Shown: piece by piece, positions 37,945-47,037 of the stretch | Numbering within the stretch: position 1 is the first letter of the stretch | Layout of the letters: every line of letters begins with the position of its first letter | Notes under the pieces: generated by a model | Seen by the model: only the letters and a program-made list of their open reading frames with translations | Databases searched by the model: none | Told to the model about the DNA's origin: nothing | NCBI RefSeq assembly: GCF_018967645.1 | Contig: NZ_JAHLZF010000001.1 | Location: 1 to 64,000, forward strand | Reading direction: 5' to 3' | DNA from: Allobacillus halotolerans | GTDB taxonomy: Bacteria; Bacillota; Bacilli; Bacillales; Alkalibacillaceae | Length of the DNA: 64,000 bases | Made by a program: the position numbers and the translations under genes

Positions 37945-39471
37945 ATGACGACAGAAAATCATGAAGAATTACGTCGGAATATTGAGTCCGGCGGTGCGGA
38001 AAAATATCATGAAAAAAATAAAGAAAAAGGGAAAATGTTTGTCCGTGATCGATTAAAAGAACTGCTGGATGACGATCTTGATGTTGAAGATGCCTTTTTT
38101 GCCAACTGTATGGACGGATCACTTCCGGCAGATGGTGTTGTCACTGGCATTGGAAAAGTGAATGGCCAACGTGTCTGTATCATGGCGAATGATTCAACAG
38201 TAAAAGCAGGATCTTGGGGAAAACGCACAGTCGAAAAGATTCTTAGAATTCAAGAAACCGCGATGAAATTAGAGCTGCCTATGCTTTATTTAGTCGATTC
38301 GGCAGGTGCTCGTATTACTGACCAAATCGACATGTTTCCAAATAGAAGGGGAGCAGGACGAATTTTTTACAATCAAGTGAAACTTTCTGGAAGAGTGCCA
38401 CAGGTTTGTTTATTATTCGGTCCATCTGCTGCAGGCGGCGCCTACATACCGGCGTTTTGCGATGTTGTTATTATGGTTGATGGCAATGCTTCCATGTATC
38501 TCGGTTCACCAAGAATGGCAGAAAAGGTCATTGGTGAAAAAGTAAGCCTCGAGGAAATGGGCGGAGCTAAAATGCACACATCCGTTTCTGGTGTAGGTGA
38601 TGTGTTAGTAAAAGACGAGTCTGAAGCAATTGCATATACACAAAAGTATTTAACGTATTTTCCTGAGAACTTTAGAAGCAAACCACCAGTAGCTGAAACC
38701 AAATCTCCGGCTTCATTCGAAAAGACCATCAGTGAAATAATTCCCGAAAACCAAAACGCTCCGTTTGATATGCATCAATTAATCAAACGTTTGATTGACG
38801 CAGATAGTTTTTGTGAAATAAAGAAAAACTTCGCCAAGGAGTTAATTACCGGTCTTGCTCGAATTGATGGAAAAGCCGTTGGAATCATCGCCAATCAACC
38901 ACGAATGAAAGGTGGCGTATTATTCCATGATTCCGCCGATAAAGCAGCAAAGTTCATTCAATTATGCGATGCATTTAATATACCGCTAGTGTTCTTAGCT
39001 GACATTCCAGGCTTTATGATTGGAACACGTGTTGAGCAGGCTGGAATCATTCGACATGGAGCAAAAATGATTTCTGCAATGAGTGAAGCAACCGTACCGA
39101 AAATCTCTGTTGTTGTTCGCAAAGCTTACGGTGCAGGACTTTACGCTATGGCTGGACCAGCGTTTGAACCGGATGTAACGATTGCCTTACCAACAGCCCA
39201 AATTGCCGTCATGGGACCAGAGGCTGCAGTAAATGCTGTATATGCGAATAAGATTGCCGAACTTCCAGAAGAAGAGCGACCAGCATTCATCCAAGAAAAA
39301 CATAAGGAATACCAAGAGAATATCGATATATATCGATTAGCTTCTGAAATGGTTATTGATGATATTGTCGAACCGGACAATCTAAGAAAAGCGTTAGAAC
39401 TTCGGTTAGATGCCTATCAATCTAAAAATCTTCACTTTACCGAAAGAAAACATGGTGTTTATCCAGTTTAA
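37945..39471 (+). CDS. Acyl-CoA carboxylase carboxyltransferase subunit (YngE-like)
   Basis: Transfers CO2 from biotin to an acyl-CoA; the operon points to 3-methylcrotonyl-CoA, though propionyl-CoA cannot be excluded. The 508 aa protein has the two crotonase-like halves of the beta subunit: LVDSAGARITDQ and GPSAAGGAYIPAFCD (N-terminal, about 112-165), LADIPGFMIGTRVEQAGII and RKAYGAGLYAMAGPAFEPD (C-terminal, about 352-410). It is the last gene of the operon and is followed by a strong terminator. Confidence 0.93.
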   Translation: MTTENHEELRRNIESGGAEKYHEKNKEKGKMFVRDRLKELLDDDLDVEDAFFANCMDGSLPADGVVTGIGKVNGQRVCIMANDSTVKAGSWGKRTVEKILRIQETAMKLELPMLYLVDSAGARITDQIDMFPNRRGAGRIFYNQVKLSGRVPQVCLLFGPSAAGGAYIPAFCDVVIMVDGNASMYLGSPRMAEKVIGEKVSLEEMGGAKMHTSVSGVGDVLVKDESEAIAYTQKYLTYFPENFRSKPPVAETKSPASFEKTISEIIPENQNAPFDMHQLIKRLIDADSFCEIKKNFAKELITGLARIDGKAVGIIANQPRMKGGVLFHDSADKAAKFIQLCDAFNIPLVFLADIPGFMIGTRVEQAGIIRHGAKMISAMSEATVPKISVVVRKAYGAGLYAMAGPAFEPDVTIALPTAQIAVMGPEAAVNAVYANKIAELPEEERPAFIQEKHKEYQENIDIYRLASEMVIDDIVEPDNLRKALELRLDAYQSKNLHFTERKHGVYPV

Positions 39472-39487
39472 TATTTCATAGTAATAG

Positions 39488-39523
39488 AACCAGCAGCTGA
39501 TGACAAACGGCTGCTGGTTTTTC
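39488..39523 (+). terminator. Terminator of the leucine-type operon
   Basis: A 10-bp perfect GC-rich stem AACCAGCAGC / GCTGCTGGTT followed by TTTTCAC. Confidence 0.9.
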
Positions 39524-39541
39524 ACTTAGGAGGAGATTTAT

Positions 39542-41188
39542 ATGAAGTTTGATGCAATTGTTATTGGAGCAGGGTTGTCTGGGTTAGTAGCGACGGCCGA
39601 GATTGCTGACAGAGGAAAGAAAGTATTGTTATTGGACCAAGAACCAGAAAGTTCTTTCGGTGGCCAAGCTTGGTGGTCTTTTGGCGGACTATTTTTGATT
39701 GATTCACCGGAACAGAGACGAATGGGAATTCGTGACTCGTATGAATTGGCTAGGCAGGATTGGTTCGGTTCAGCGAACTTTGATCGTGATGAAGAAGATT
39801 ATTGGGGGAAAAAATGGGCAGAAGCGTACTTGGATTTTGCTGCGGGTGAAAAACGCTCATGGTTACGTAAGATGGGTATCAAATTCTTTCCGGTCATCGG
39901 CTGGGCTGAACGAGGTGGTGGATTAGCGGACGGACACGGGAATTCAGTTCCTCGTTTTCACATTACATGGGGAACAGGCCCTGGAGTAGTTGCACCATTT
40001 GATAAACGTGTTCGAGAACACATTCAAAAAGGAAACGTTACATATAAGCCACGTCACCAAGTTGATGATTTAATTGTTCAAAACAACGAAGTTACTGGTG
40101 TATCAGGTACCATTTTAATCGATGATCCAGTTGAACGAGGAGAGAAAAGTTCAAGAGATAAAGCAGGCGAGTTTCAATATCAAGGCGATTCAGTGGTCGT
40201 TGCGAGCGGGGGAGTAGGAGCGAATTTTGATTTGATTCGTCAGAATTGGCCAAAGCGACTGGGTAATCCGCCGAAGAGCATGCTTTCAGGTGTTCCCGAT
40301 TATGTCGATGGCAGAATGATCGAAATAACGGAGAAAGCAGGTGCACGAATCGTTAACCGTGACCGCATGTGGCATTATACAGAAGGGATAAAAAATTGGA
40401 ATCCCGTCTGGTCTGCACATGGCATTCGCATATTACCTGGACCCTCATCCATTTGGTTAGATGCTGAAGGAAATCGATTCGAGGCTCCAAATTATCCAGG
40501 GTTTGATACGTTAAGTACACTTGAAGCTATCATGAAAACAGGCTATGATTATTCTTGGTTTATTTTAACGCAGAGTATTATCGAGAAAGAATTCGCATTA
40601 TCCGGTTCGGAACAAAACCCGGATTTAACCGGTAAAAGCATTAAGCAACTGTTAAAGCGTTTGGGTTCTGGTGCTCCAGAGCCTGTAGAAGCGTTTAAAA
40701 AACACGGTGAAGACTTCATTGTTGAAGATGACTTAGAAACTTTAGTGGACAAAATGAACGCATTGAGTGGAGAGGAATTACTCGATTATGAGAAAGTTAA
40801 GCACCAGTTGGTAGCAAGGGATCGACAAATCGATCATAAATTTACGAAAGATCTTCAAGTAGCTGCTCTTAGAGGTTCTCGATTTTTTCGTGGAGACCGG
40901 ATCATCCGGACAGCAAAACCACATAAAATTTTAGATCCTAAAAATGGTCCCTTGATTGCTGTCCGATTAAATATTCTGAGCCGGAAAACTCTGGGCGGAT
41001 TGCAAACTGATTTATCAGGACGTGTTTTGGGTGAAGATGGTAATTCATTGAAAGGCTTGTATGCTGCTGGAGAAGCTAGCGGGTTTGGTGGAGGAGGGAT
41101 CCATGGCTACCGAGCACTCGAAGGAACCTTTCTGGGTGGCTGTTTATTCACTGGTAAAGTCGCAGGCACTACAATTGGGAACTTCTAG
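39542..41188 (+). CDS. FAD-dependent dehydrogenase (KstD/fumarate-reductase-like)
   Basis: A 548 aa flavoprotein. The dinucleotide-binding motif IVIGAGLSGLVATAEIADRG is at residues 6-25; GGQAWWSFGGLFLIDSPEQRR follows (split around 40-60) and the C-terminal FAD contact is GLYAAGEASGFGGGGIHGYR (near 505-524). It resembles the putative FAD-binding dehydrogenases related to 3-ketosteroid delta-1-dehydrogenase; the substrate is unknown. It lies 70 nt after the carboxyltransferase, beyond a terminator, with AGGAGGAG as RBS, so it may be expressed by read-through or from its own weak promoter. Confidence 0.85.
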   Translation: MKFDAIVIGAGLSGLVATAEIADRGKKVLLLDQEPESSFGGQAWWSFGGLFLIDSPEQRRMGIRDSYELARQDWFGSANFDRDEEDYWGKKWAEAYLDFAAGEKRSWLRKMGIKFFPVIGWAERGGGLADGHGNSVPRFHITWGTGPGVVAPFDKRVREHIQKGNVTYKPRHQVDDLIVQNNEVTGVSGTILIDDPVERGEKSSRDKAGEFQYQGDSVVVASGGVGANFDLIRQNWPKRLGNPPKSMLSGVPDYVDGRMIEITEKAGARIVNRDRMWHYTEGIKNWNPVWSAHGIRILPGPSSIWLDAEGNRFEAPNYPGFDTLSTLEAIMKTGYDYSWFILTQSIIEKEFALSGSEQNPDLTGKSIKQLLKRLGSGAPEPVEAFKKHGEDFIVEDDLETLVDKMNALSGEELLDYEKVKHQLVARDRQIDHKFTKDLQVAALRGSRFFRGDRIIRTAKPHKILDPKNGPLIAVRLNILSRKTLGGLQTDLSGRVLGEDGNSLKGLYAAGEASGFGGGGIHGYRALEGTFLGGCLFTGKVAGTTIGNF

Positions 41189-41208
41189 AAATCTAGATTA
41201 TCATAAAC

Positions 41209-41304
41209 TTATTATGTTAACCGAATAGTTGAGTATAATTTTATTATGTAAACTGAACAGGTGACCATATTACTCTTATGTAAACTAGGTTCGTGATAAT
41301 TTGG
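41209..41304. repeat. Three 32-bp tandem repeats carrying TTATGTAAACT
   Basis: Units start at 41209, 41241 and 41273, an exact 32-nt period. The conserved core is TTATTATGTAAACTGAA (unit 2), seen as TTATTATGTTAACCGAA (unit 1) and CTCTTATGTAAACTAGG (unit 3); the second half of each unit (GTTGAG / GGTGAC / GTGAT) is looser. It fills the gap between the flavoprotein and the HAD phosphatase. Confidence 0.7.
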
Positions 41305-41367
41305 CGTTTTTAATATTCCTCGATATAATAGAGCTAGCATTTTGATAAATAGAAAAGAGTGACTGAC

Positions 41368-42147
41368 ATGAAAGATCAAAAAGTTATTTTTATCGATATC
41401 GACGGAACGATCCTGAATTCGGATAAAGAAATACCTCAATCTACAAAGGAAGCCATTCAAGAAGCTAAACGCCAAGGTCATCATGTTATTATAGCGACTG
41501 GGCGGGCACCTTTTATGTTTACAGATTTACTGAAAGAGCTTGCTCTAGATTCGTTCGTGAGCTATAACGGTCAATTTGTTGTTCTAAACGGAGAAGTAAT
41601 TTTTACAAATCCTTTAAATATTGATTCATTAATTGAGTTAACAAATGATGCACTTCACCATAATCATCCTGTTGTATTTATGGACCATGAGGATATGAAA
41701 GCAAATGTACCTGAACATCCTTTTATCGAAGAGAGTATAATGACGTTAAAAATCAATCATTTTCCTACCCATGATCCGTACTACTATAAAGGTAGGGATT
41801 TATATCAAACATTATTGTTCTGTGAAGAAGGGGAAGAAGCGAGATACGAAGAAAAATTCACAGACTTTGATTTTATTCGTTGGCACCCATTGTCCGTGGA
41901 TGTCTTGCCAAAAGGCGGATCCAAATCGCTTGGTATTCAAAAAATGTTAAGTCACCTAGATGTACCGAGTGAAAACATTTATGCCTTTGGTGATGGGCTG
42001 AATGATATTGAAATGTTAACGGACGTGGAACATGGTGTGGCTATGGGGAATGCATTAACAGAGGTTAAAGCCGCTGCGCGACATGTGACACACTCAGTCG
42101 ATGATGATGGCATTTATCATGGTATGAAAAACTTAGGTATTATCTGA
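41368..42147 (+). CDS. HAD-superfamily phosphatase, Cof type
   Basis: A 259 aa Cof-type (IIB) HAD hydrolase. Motif I is FIDIDGTIL (nucleophile Asp near residue 10), motif II lies in VIIATGRAPF, and motifs III/IV are KGGSKSLGIQ and FGDGLNDIEML. Such enzymes dephosphorylate sugar phosphates or flavin-type metabolites; the substrate cannot be predicted. ATG 41368 is preferred to GTG 41359, which overlaps the AAAAGAG RBS. Monocistronic, with a terminator. Confidence 0.9.
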   Translation: MKDQKVIFIDIDGTILNSDKEIPQSTKEAIQEAKRQGHHVIIATGRAPFMFTDLLKELALDSFVSYNGQFVVLNGEVIFTNPLNIDSLIELTNDALHHNHPVVFMDHEDMKANVPEHPFIEESIMTLKINHFPTHDPYYYKGRDLYQTLLFCEEGEEARYEEKFTDFDFIRWHPLSVDVLPKGGSKSLGIQKMLSHLDVPSENIYAFGDGLNDIEMLTDVEHGVAMGNALTEVKAAARHVTHSVDDDGIYHGMKNLGII

Positions 42148-42151
42148 ATCG

Positions 42152-42186
42152 AAAGCTTGGTGGAATATCACCAAGCTTTTTTGTTG
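42152..42186 (+). terminator. Terminator of the HAD phosphatase gene
   Basis: An 11-bp perfect stem AAAGCTTGGTG / CACCAAGCTTT with a 6-nt loop and a T tract. Confidence 0.9.
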
Positions 42187-42250
42187 ATTGGTTTATAACT
42201 TGGCTTTGTTAAAGTTCGCTGTTGATGATTAAGTATTGATTTCTCCCTGA

Positions 42251-42376
42251 TTTATCGACGGCTTCGCACGGTTTTTCGATGGCTTTGTCCAATTTATCGA
42301 CGGCTTCACTCGGTTTTTCGATGGCTTCGTTCAGTTTTTCGACGGCTTCACATGGTTTATCGGCAGAACGATGTTA
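42251..42376. repeat. 21-bp tandem repeat array
   Basis: Five clear units (42251, 42272, 42293, 42314, 42335) and a decayed sixth to about 42376, each exactly 21 nt with consensus TTT(A/T)TCGA(C/T)GGCTTC followed by a 6- to 7-nt variable end. Units alternate between TTTATCGAC and TTTTTCGAT types. The spacer 42148-42594 holds nothing else apart from the HAD terminator. A plus-strand heptapeptide frame is closed by TGA immediately before unit 1. Confidence 0.9.
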
Positions 42377-42594
42377 CCCCATGGGACGTGTGGTTTTATC
42401 GGAAAATCTTTCATTTTGCCCGCTAGATATCGTCACCGATGTGATTCAAATTCAACTACTCAGCTCTATATTATTTGAAAACCAACACAAATCTTTAACA
42501 GAGCCTATAACTTAACCAGCGAGTTGTTGAGGAATATCTATTTACAGAAAGGGGAAGTGAATAAATAGAACATAGCAAGGTGAGGGATTCACAT

Positions 42595-43449
42595 ATGAAA
42601 TGGCGAGGAAGGAAAAAGAGTAGCAACGTAGAAGATCGTCGTGGGAAAAGTATATCTGGTAAGGGAATTGCCGGACTTGGTGGAGTCGGAATCATTATTA
42701 TGGTGGCAATTGCACTGATTACCGGAAATCCGACAATGATTTTAGAGCAATTACTCGGCATCCAAGGGGAACAACAATCTACGACAGCTCCTTATACAGA
42801 AACAGAAGAAGATCAGGAACTTGCAGATTTTGTTTCGGTGGTGTTAAACGATACAGAAGCAGTCTGGTCTGAACGATTCGAAGAAAATGGCATGACTTAT
42901 AAGGAGCCGACATTAGTACTGTATACGGACGCAGTTCAAACAGCCTGTGGATTTTCGAGCTCTGCAGTAGGTCCTTTTTATTGTCCTGGCGATCAAAAGT
43001 TATATATTGATTTAAGCTTCTATAACCAGTTGAAAACGGAATTCAACGCATCAGGTGATTTTGCGATGGCATATGTCATTGCGCATGAGGTGGGTCATCA
43101 TGTACAAACATTGCTTGGTAAAAGTAAGCAATTAAATCAATTGCGACAGGAACTTAGTCAAAATGAATTCAATGAGTATTCCGTTCGTTTTGAATTGCAA
43201 GCGGATTATTACGCTGGGGTTTGGGCGCATCACGTTGAAGATTTAGGTTATTTGGAACAGGGTGATATCGAAGAGGCATTAAACGCAGCTACTGCTGTTG
43301 GAGATGACACCATTCAAAAAAGGACCCAAGGGTATGTCGTCCCCGATAGTTTCACACACGGAACAGCCGAACAACGGCGTACATGGTTTCAAGAAGGTTA
43401 TGAAAAAGGTACGATCGAGGGCGGACAACCATTGGATTTAGACCAATAA
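42595..43449 (+). CDS. ypfJ: Neutral zinc metallopeptidase, YpfJ family
   Basis: A 284 aa membrane-anchored metallopeptidase-like protein. After a basic N-terminus, one membrane helix (residues about 30-45, LGGVGIIIMVAIALITG) leads into an outward domain with the zinc motif VIAHEVGHHVQTLLG (about 160-174), a second metal-site segment ELQADYYAGVWAHH and paired cysteines ACGF/YCPGD. The physiological substrate is unknown. ATG 42595 lies 9 nt after AAGGTGAGG; an in-frame upstream start at 42580 overlaps the RBS. Confidence 0.9.
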   Translation: MKWRGRKKSSNVEDRRGKSISGKGIAGLGGVGIIIMVAIALITGNPTMILEQLLGIQGEQQSTTAPYTETEEDQELADFVSVVLNDTEAVWSERFEENGMTYKEPTLVLYTDAVQTACGFSSSAVGPFYCPGDQKLYIDLSFYNQLKTEFNASGDFAMAYVIAHEVGHHVQTLLGKSKQLNQLRQELSQNEFNEYSVRFELQADYYAGVWAHHVEDLGYLEQGDIEEALNAATAVGDDTIQKRTQGYVVPDSFTHGTAEQRRTWFQEGYEKGTIEGGQPLDLDQ

Positions 43450-43460
43450 ATAGTTTTTAA

Positions 43461-44519
43461 TTATAAGCTCATTCCATATTTATTTAAAAGATCAATGATT
43501 CCGTAACGTGTGTTCTTATCTCTACCTGTCACGGTGTTAGCTGTCACTAATGAATTTAAAATAGCCTCTTCAGTTGCTTCACCAGCAGCTCTGAAAGCAT
43601 CTTCAAGCAATTCTTCATGAATAAAGGAAAAGGCTAACGGTTCAGGAACCGGTGAATGTGGGATTTTTGTTGCTGTTGAAAAACCAATCGCGATATCACC
43701 ACTCCCGTGTCCGATGATTGAGCCTGTTCTAGAGAGACCCGTAACTGTTCGCTTCAAAATGCGCTTCAGCTGTCGGTCGAATACTGGAAGGTCGGTTGCT
43801 AAAATAATCATGATTGAGCCTTTATCAGGTGATTTTGAATCATTTAAATGTTTGTCTAGTTCCATGCCAATCGCTCGACCATCCATCGTTAAATCACCTA
43901 GATTGCCAAAATTGGATAAAACTAAGACACCTAATGTATATTGTTTTTCCCCAATAGTCATCAGTCTTGACGCAGAGCCAATACCGCCTTTTAAGGAATA
44001 ACAAACCATTCCTCTACCAGCACCGACCGCACCTTCTTCAAAGTGATCAGTTGCATTGTCAATGGCTGCCAAAACATGTTGCTTCGATATCGCTTTCTGT
44101 CGGATATCATTTAAAATCATATCATTACATTCACCGACAATAGGATTGATCGTACCAGTTGTTCGGCCAATTTCAGGATTGGACTCAAGCATATAATCGA
44201 CCAGGTGGTTCGCAGTTATTCCGGCACTTAATGTGTTTGTCAGTAAGATCGGTGTTTCGATTGTGCCAAGTTCATCCAACTGGGTAAGTCCAATTGTTTT
44301 TCCGAATCCGTTGATAACATGAGAAGCACCTATGACTTTTTCTTTAAATAGATTTCCAGAATGGGGCAGGATGGACGTCACCCCTGTTTGAATAGCTCCT
44401 TCTCTGATTGTCGAATGACCTACTTGTACGCCTTTCACGTCTGTTATCGCATTCTTTTTTCCTGGTTGCAGCTGTCCAATTTTTATCTCATAATCTCTTA
44501 ATCGATACTGTTTTTTCAT
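43461..44519 (-). CDS. P1-family peptidase (DmpA/BapA type)
   Basis: A 352 aa N-terminal-nucleophile hydrolase related to L-aminopeptidase/D-esterase DmpA and beta-peptidyl aminopeptidase. NAITDVKGVQVGHSTIREG and TGTINPIVGECNDMILND are family signatures. The chain is expected to self-cleave before a Ser in the segment DKGSIMIILATDLP (about residue 240), the new N-terminal Ser being the nucleophile; GHGSGDIAIGFST follows. ATG 44519 has AGGTGA just upstream; GTG 44528 lies within the RBS. It lies downstream of the acyl-CoA synthetase gene, separated by a terminator. Confidence 0.9.
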   Translation of the reverse strand: MKKQYRLRDYEIKIGQLQPGKKNAITDVKGVQVGHSTIREGAIQTGVTSILPHSGNLFKEKVIGASHVINGFGKTIGLTQLDELGTIETPILLTNTLSAGITANHLVDYMLESNPEIGRTTGTINPIVGECNDMILNDIRQKAISKQHVLAAIDNATDHFEEGAVGAGRGMVCYSLKGGIGSASRLMTIGEKQYTLGVLVLSNFGNLGDLTMDGRAIGMELDKHLNDSKSPDKGSIMIILATDLPVFDRQLKRILKRTVTGLSRTGSIIGHGSGDIAIGFSTATKIPHSPVPEPLAFSFIHEELLEDAFRAAGEATEEAILNSLVTANTVTGRDKNTRYGIIDLLNKYGMSL

Positions 44520-44534
44520 TTTAATCACCTACAT

Positions 44535-44561
44535 TGGAAAAGCCCACGTAAAGTGGGCTTT
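44535..44561 (-). terminator. Terminator of the acyl-CoA synthetase gene
   Basis: A 9-bp perfect stem AAAGCCCAC / GTGGGCTTT with a 5-nt loop; on the minus strand TTCC follows, so the U tract is short. Confidence 0.7.
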
Positions 44562-44566
44562 GACTA

Positions 44567-46510
44567 TTATTTTACTGTATTTAGTCTTTTAATATAATCC
44601 ACTGATTCGGGGTTCTCCAAAGCAGACAAGTCACCGGCATCTTCACCAAGATATGCCGTCCGAATGGCGCGGCGCATCACTTTCGCATTGCGCGTTTTTG
44701 GTAAATCCTCAACAATATATACTTCTCGAGGTGCAATTGCTTTCCCTAATCGATGAATCGCATGGCTCGTTAACTCTTCAATCAATTCGCTTTCGGGTTT
44801 GCGATTTTCTTTTATAACGACGAAGGCAATAGGAGATTCACCTTTGACTTCATGTGGAACTCCGATCACACCAGCTTCGACAACAGCTTCATGTTCTACA
44901 TAAATGGACTCCAACTCAGCCGGTCCGATCCGTTTACCAGCGACATTCAACGTATCATCTGACCGTCCAGTAATCGTATAAAAACCTTCCTCATCACAAA
45001 TGACCCAATCACCATGACACCACGTATCCGGATAACGGTTCCAATACGTTTTTTCATAGCGTTCATTATCTTGATAGAATCCTTTCGTCATGCCTACCCA
45101 CGGTTGTTTAATGACTAATTCACCAACTTCATTTTTTACGGATTGGCCGTTTTCATCATAAATATCTACATCCATTCCAGGAACAGCAGCATTAAAAGCC
45201 ACCGGAGCGATCGGTTTAACGAGCACATTTGTTAAGATACCCCCAGAAATCTCCGTTCCTCCTGAGTAGTTGATAATCGGAACCTTGCGATTGAGAACCT
45301 TTTCAAATAGCCACATCCAAGGCTCGTCGTTCCAAGGTTCACCTGTCGATCCGACCATTTTCAACGTCGATAAATCATGCTTTGTCGCATACGATTCATC
45401 CATTGTCATTAACGTACGAATTAAAGTAGGGGAGATTCCTAAATGAGTCACTTGATGCTTTTCAACTAACTCCCAAATCCGACTAGGTTCTGGATAGGTT
45501 GGCGTGCCTTCGAAAACAGTAATGGTCGCACCATTCATTAATCCACCATAAACTAAGAAAGGCCCCATCATCCAGCCCATATCTGTATACCAGAAAATAT
45601 TGTCTTGTTCAGTGACATCCATCATGACACCCGCATCAAACGCTGCTTTAACTGGAAATCCATGATGTGTATGCAATGTCCCTTTTGGTTTACCCGTTGT
45701 ACCAGAAGTGAAGATGATCATATAAGGGTCATCACCATTTGTATGAACACTTTCGAAATGAGTATCTAACGTTTTTAATTGTTCCCAGTCAACATCTTTA
45801 TCCGCATTCCATGAAACTTCTTCATTTGTTCGACGTACGACAAACACCTTCTCGATGGAAGAGGAGTCGGCGACTGCTTGATCTGCTTCTTCCTTTAGAT
45901 TGATTTGTTTGCCGCCACGATAAAAACCATCTGCTGTAATTAAATATCTGGCCTGAGCGGCATTGATTCTCGTAGCAATCGCTTCAGACTTATAACCGGA
46001 AAATGCTGGACAAAAGATAGCACCAATCTTTGAAACCGCGAGCATCGCGATGACCGTTTCAGGAATCATCGGCATAAATATTGTAAACCGATCCCCAGAT
46101 TTAGCTCCTTGAGCAACCAATCCGTTGGCAACTTGGTTTACTTGATCTTGAAGATCTTTATAAGTATACGTGATAACCTCTCCGTTATCGCCTTCCCAAA
46201 TAATTGCTTGATTGTTTTGTGTTTCCACATCATTTGCGAAGCGATCAAGGGCATTATAAGCAACATTCATTTTACCGCCATCAAACCATTTGGGATATTT
46301 GTTACCGTTTTCAAGATTTAAGACACTTTGATATGGTTCAAACCATTGTAAGTTTAATTCGAGGTCAACTTCACCCCAAAATCGTCCGATGTCTTGTATG
46401 CTTTCCTGAAAGAATTCATCATAATTTTCGTGATTAAACCGTTGCATAAATTGATAAAGACGTGTGTTTTTTACATAATCTGAACTTGGATTCCAAACTG
46501 CTTTTGTCAC
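44567..46510 (-). CDS. AMP-forming acyl-CoA synthetase (Acs-like, YtcI type)
   Basis: A 647 aa acetyl-CoA-synthetase-superfamily enzyme with an N-terminal ACAS_N region, MIIFTSGTTGKPKGTLHTHH (about 262-281), WYTDMGWMMGPF and the C-terminal GRSDDTLNVAGKRIGPAELE. Where true acetyl-CoA synthetases have WWQTETG, this protein has NYSGGTEISGG, and the conserved Lys sits in TRNAKVMRR rather than TRSGKIMRR. The substrate is therefore probably not acetate; a larger acid, possibly acetoacetate, is a guess. GTG start behind GGAGGG. Monocistronic. Confidence 0.88.
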   Translation of the reverse strand: MTKAVWNPSSDYVKNTRLYQFMQRFNHENYDEFFQESIQDIGRFWGEVDLELNLQWFEPYQSVLNLENGNKYPKWFDGGKMNVAYNALDRFANDVETQNNQAIIWEGDNGEVITYTYKDLQDQVNQVANGLVAQGAKSGDRFTIFMPMIPETVIAMLAVSKIGAIFCPAFSGYKSEAIATRINAAQARYLITADGFYRGGKQINLKEEADQAVADSSSIEKVFVVRRTNEEVSWNADKDVDWEQLKTLDTHFESVHTNGDDPYMIIFTSGTTGKPKGTLHTHHGFPVKAAFDAGVMMDVTEQDNIFWYTDMGWMMGPFLVYGGLMNGATITVFEGTPTYPEPSRIWELVEKHQVTHLGISPTLIRTLMTMDESYATKHDLSTLKMVGSTGEPWNDEPWMWLFEKVLNRKVPIINYSGGTEISGGILTNVLVKPIAPVAFNAAVPGMDVDIYDENGQSVKNEVGELVIKQPWVGMTKGFYQDNERYEKTYWNRYPDTWCHGDWVICDEEGFYTITGRSDDTLNVAGKRIGPAELESIYVEHEAVVEAGVIGVPHEVKGESPIAFVVIKENRKPESELIEELTSHAIHRLGKAIAPREVYIVEDLPKTRNAKVMRRAIRTAYLGEDAGDLSALENPESVDYIKRLNTVK

Positions 46511-46612
46511 AAAATCCCTCCTGCATTCGGTGTAGAATATTCTGAATATATGTTTATTATAACTTAGATGCGCATTGTTGAGAAGGAAAGACTTATCGAG
46601 AGGGGAGGGGAT

Positions 46613-46819
46613 TTATCCATAGAAACCAATTGCTTTTAATAAATATACGCCGGTAAAAACAACCAACAAAGATCCAACGGTGACTATAGACGTCATTTTC
46701 ATTTCTTTTGTATCAAACCAAACGAGCAAACCAATGATTAACGTAAATACAAGTCCGAAAATAATAGATGCAAAGGGTGTAGTCGGTGTGATAAAGTCAA
46801 ACCAATTAATTGTCAACAT
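46613..46819 (-). CDS. Small hydrophobic membrane protein
   Basis: A 68 aa protein with two predicted membrane helices (residues about 18-35 and 44-65) joined by the charged turn FDTKEMKM. The ATG follows GAGGTG at a good distance, which supports a real gene. I do not recognise the family. It lies alone between the acyl-CoA synthetase gene and the 21-nt repeat array. Confidence 0.72.
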   Translation of the reverse strand: MLTINWFDFITPTTPFASIIFGLVFTLIIGLLVWFDTKEMKMTSIVTVGSLLVVFTGVYLLKAIGFYG

Positions 46820-46911
46820 AAAAACACCTCACTTATCTGAATATTATTACTTATATATTTGCTGATTAATGAATATTTGTCAAATACGTATGAACGTCGG
46901 AAGGAATTTAA

Positions 46912-47037
46912 ATGAACTTTGAAGGATTGAATGTTAACGCTGAAGGATTTGGAATTAACACTGAAGTAGGCTCAATTAACACTGAAGAATTTGAAATAAA
47001 CGTTGAAGCTGACTTAATCAACACTGAAGAATGCTAA
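46912..47037 (+). CDS. Possible 41 aa heptapeptide-repeat peptide
   Basis: An ATG 6 nt after GGAAGGA (46899-46905) opens a frame of 41 codons made of six heptapeptides. The repeat pattern is (I/V)N(T/A/V)E followed by three variable residues, for example INTEEFE and INVEADL, ending INTEEC-stop. The frame follows the 21-nt DNA repeat exactly. Against a gene: a seventh DNA unit lies beyond the stop, other 21-nt arrays in the window are not coding, and the RBS itself resembles part of a decayed unit. Product strongly acidic; function unknown. Confidence 0.35.
   Translation: MNFEGLNVNAEGFGINTEVGSINTEEFEINVEADLINTEEC

Noticed and set aside
42279-42515. Plus-strand 78-codon ORF through the 21-bp array
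   Set aside because: No ribosome binding site, Ser/Phe-rich repetitive product arising from the repeat, and no family resemblance.
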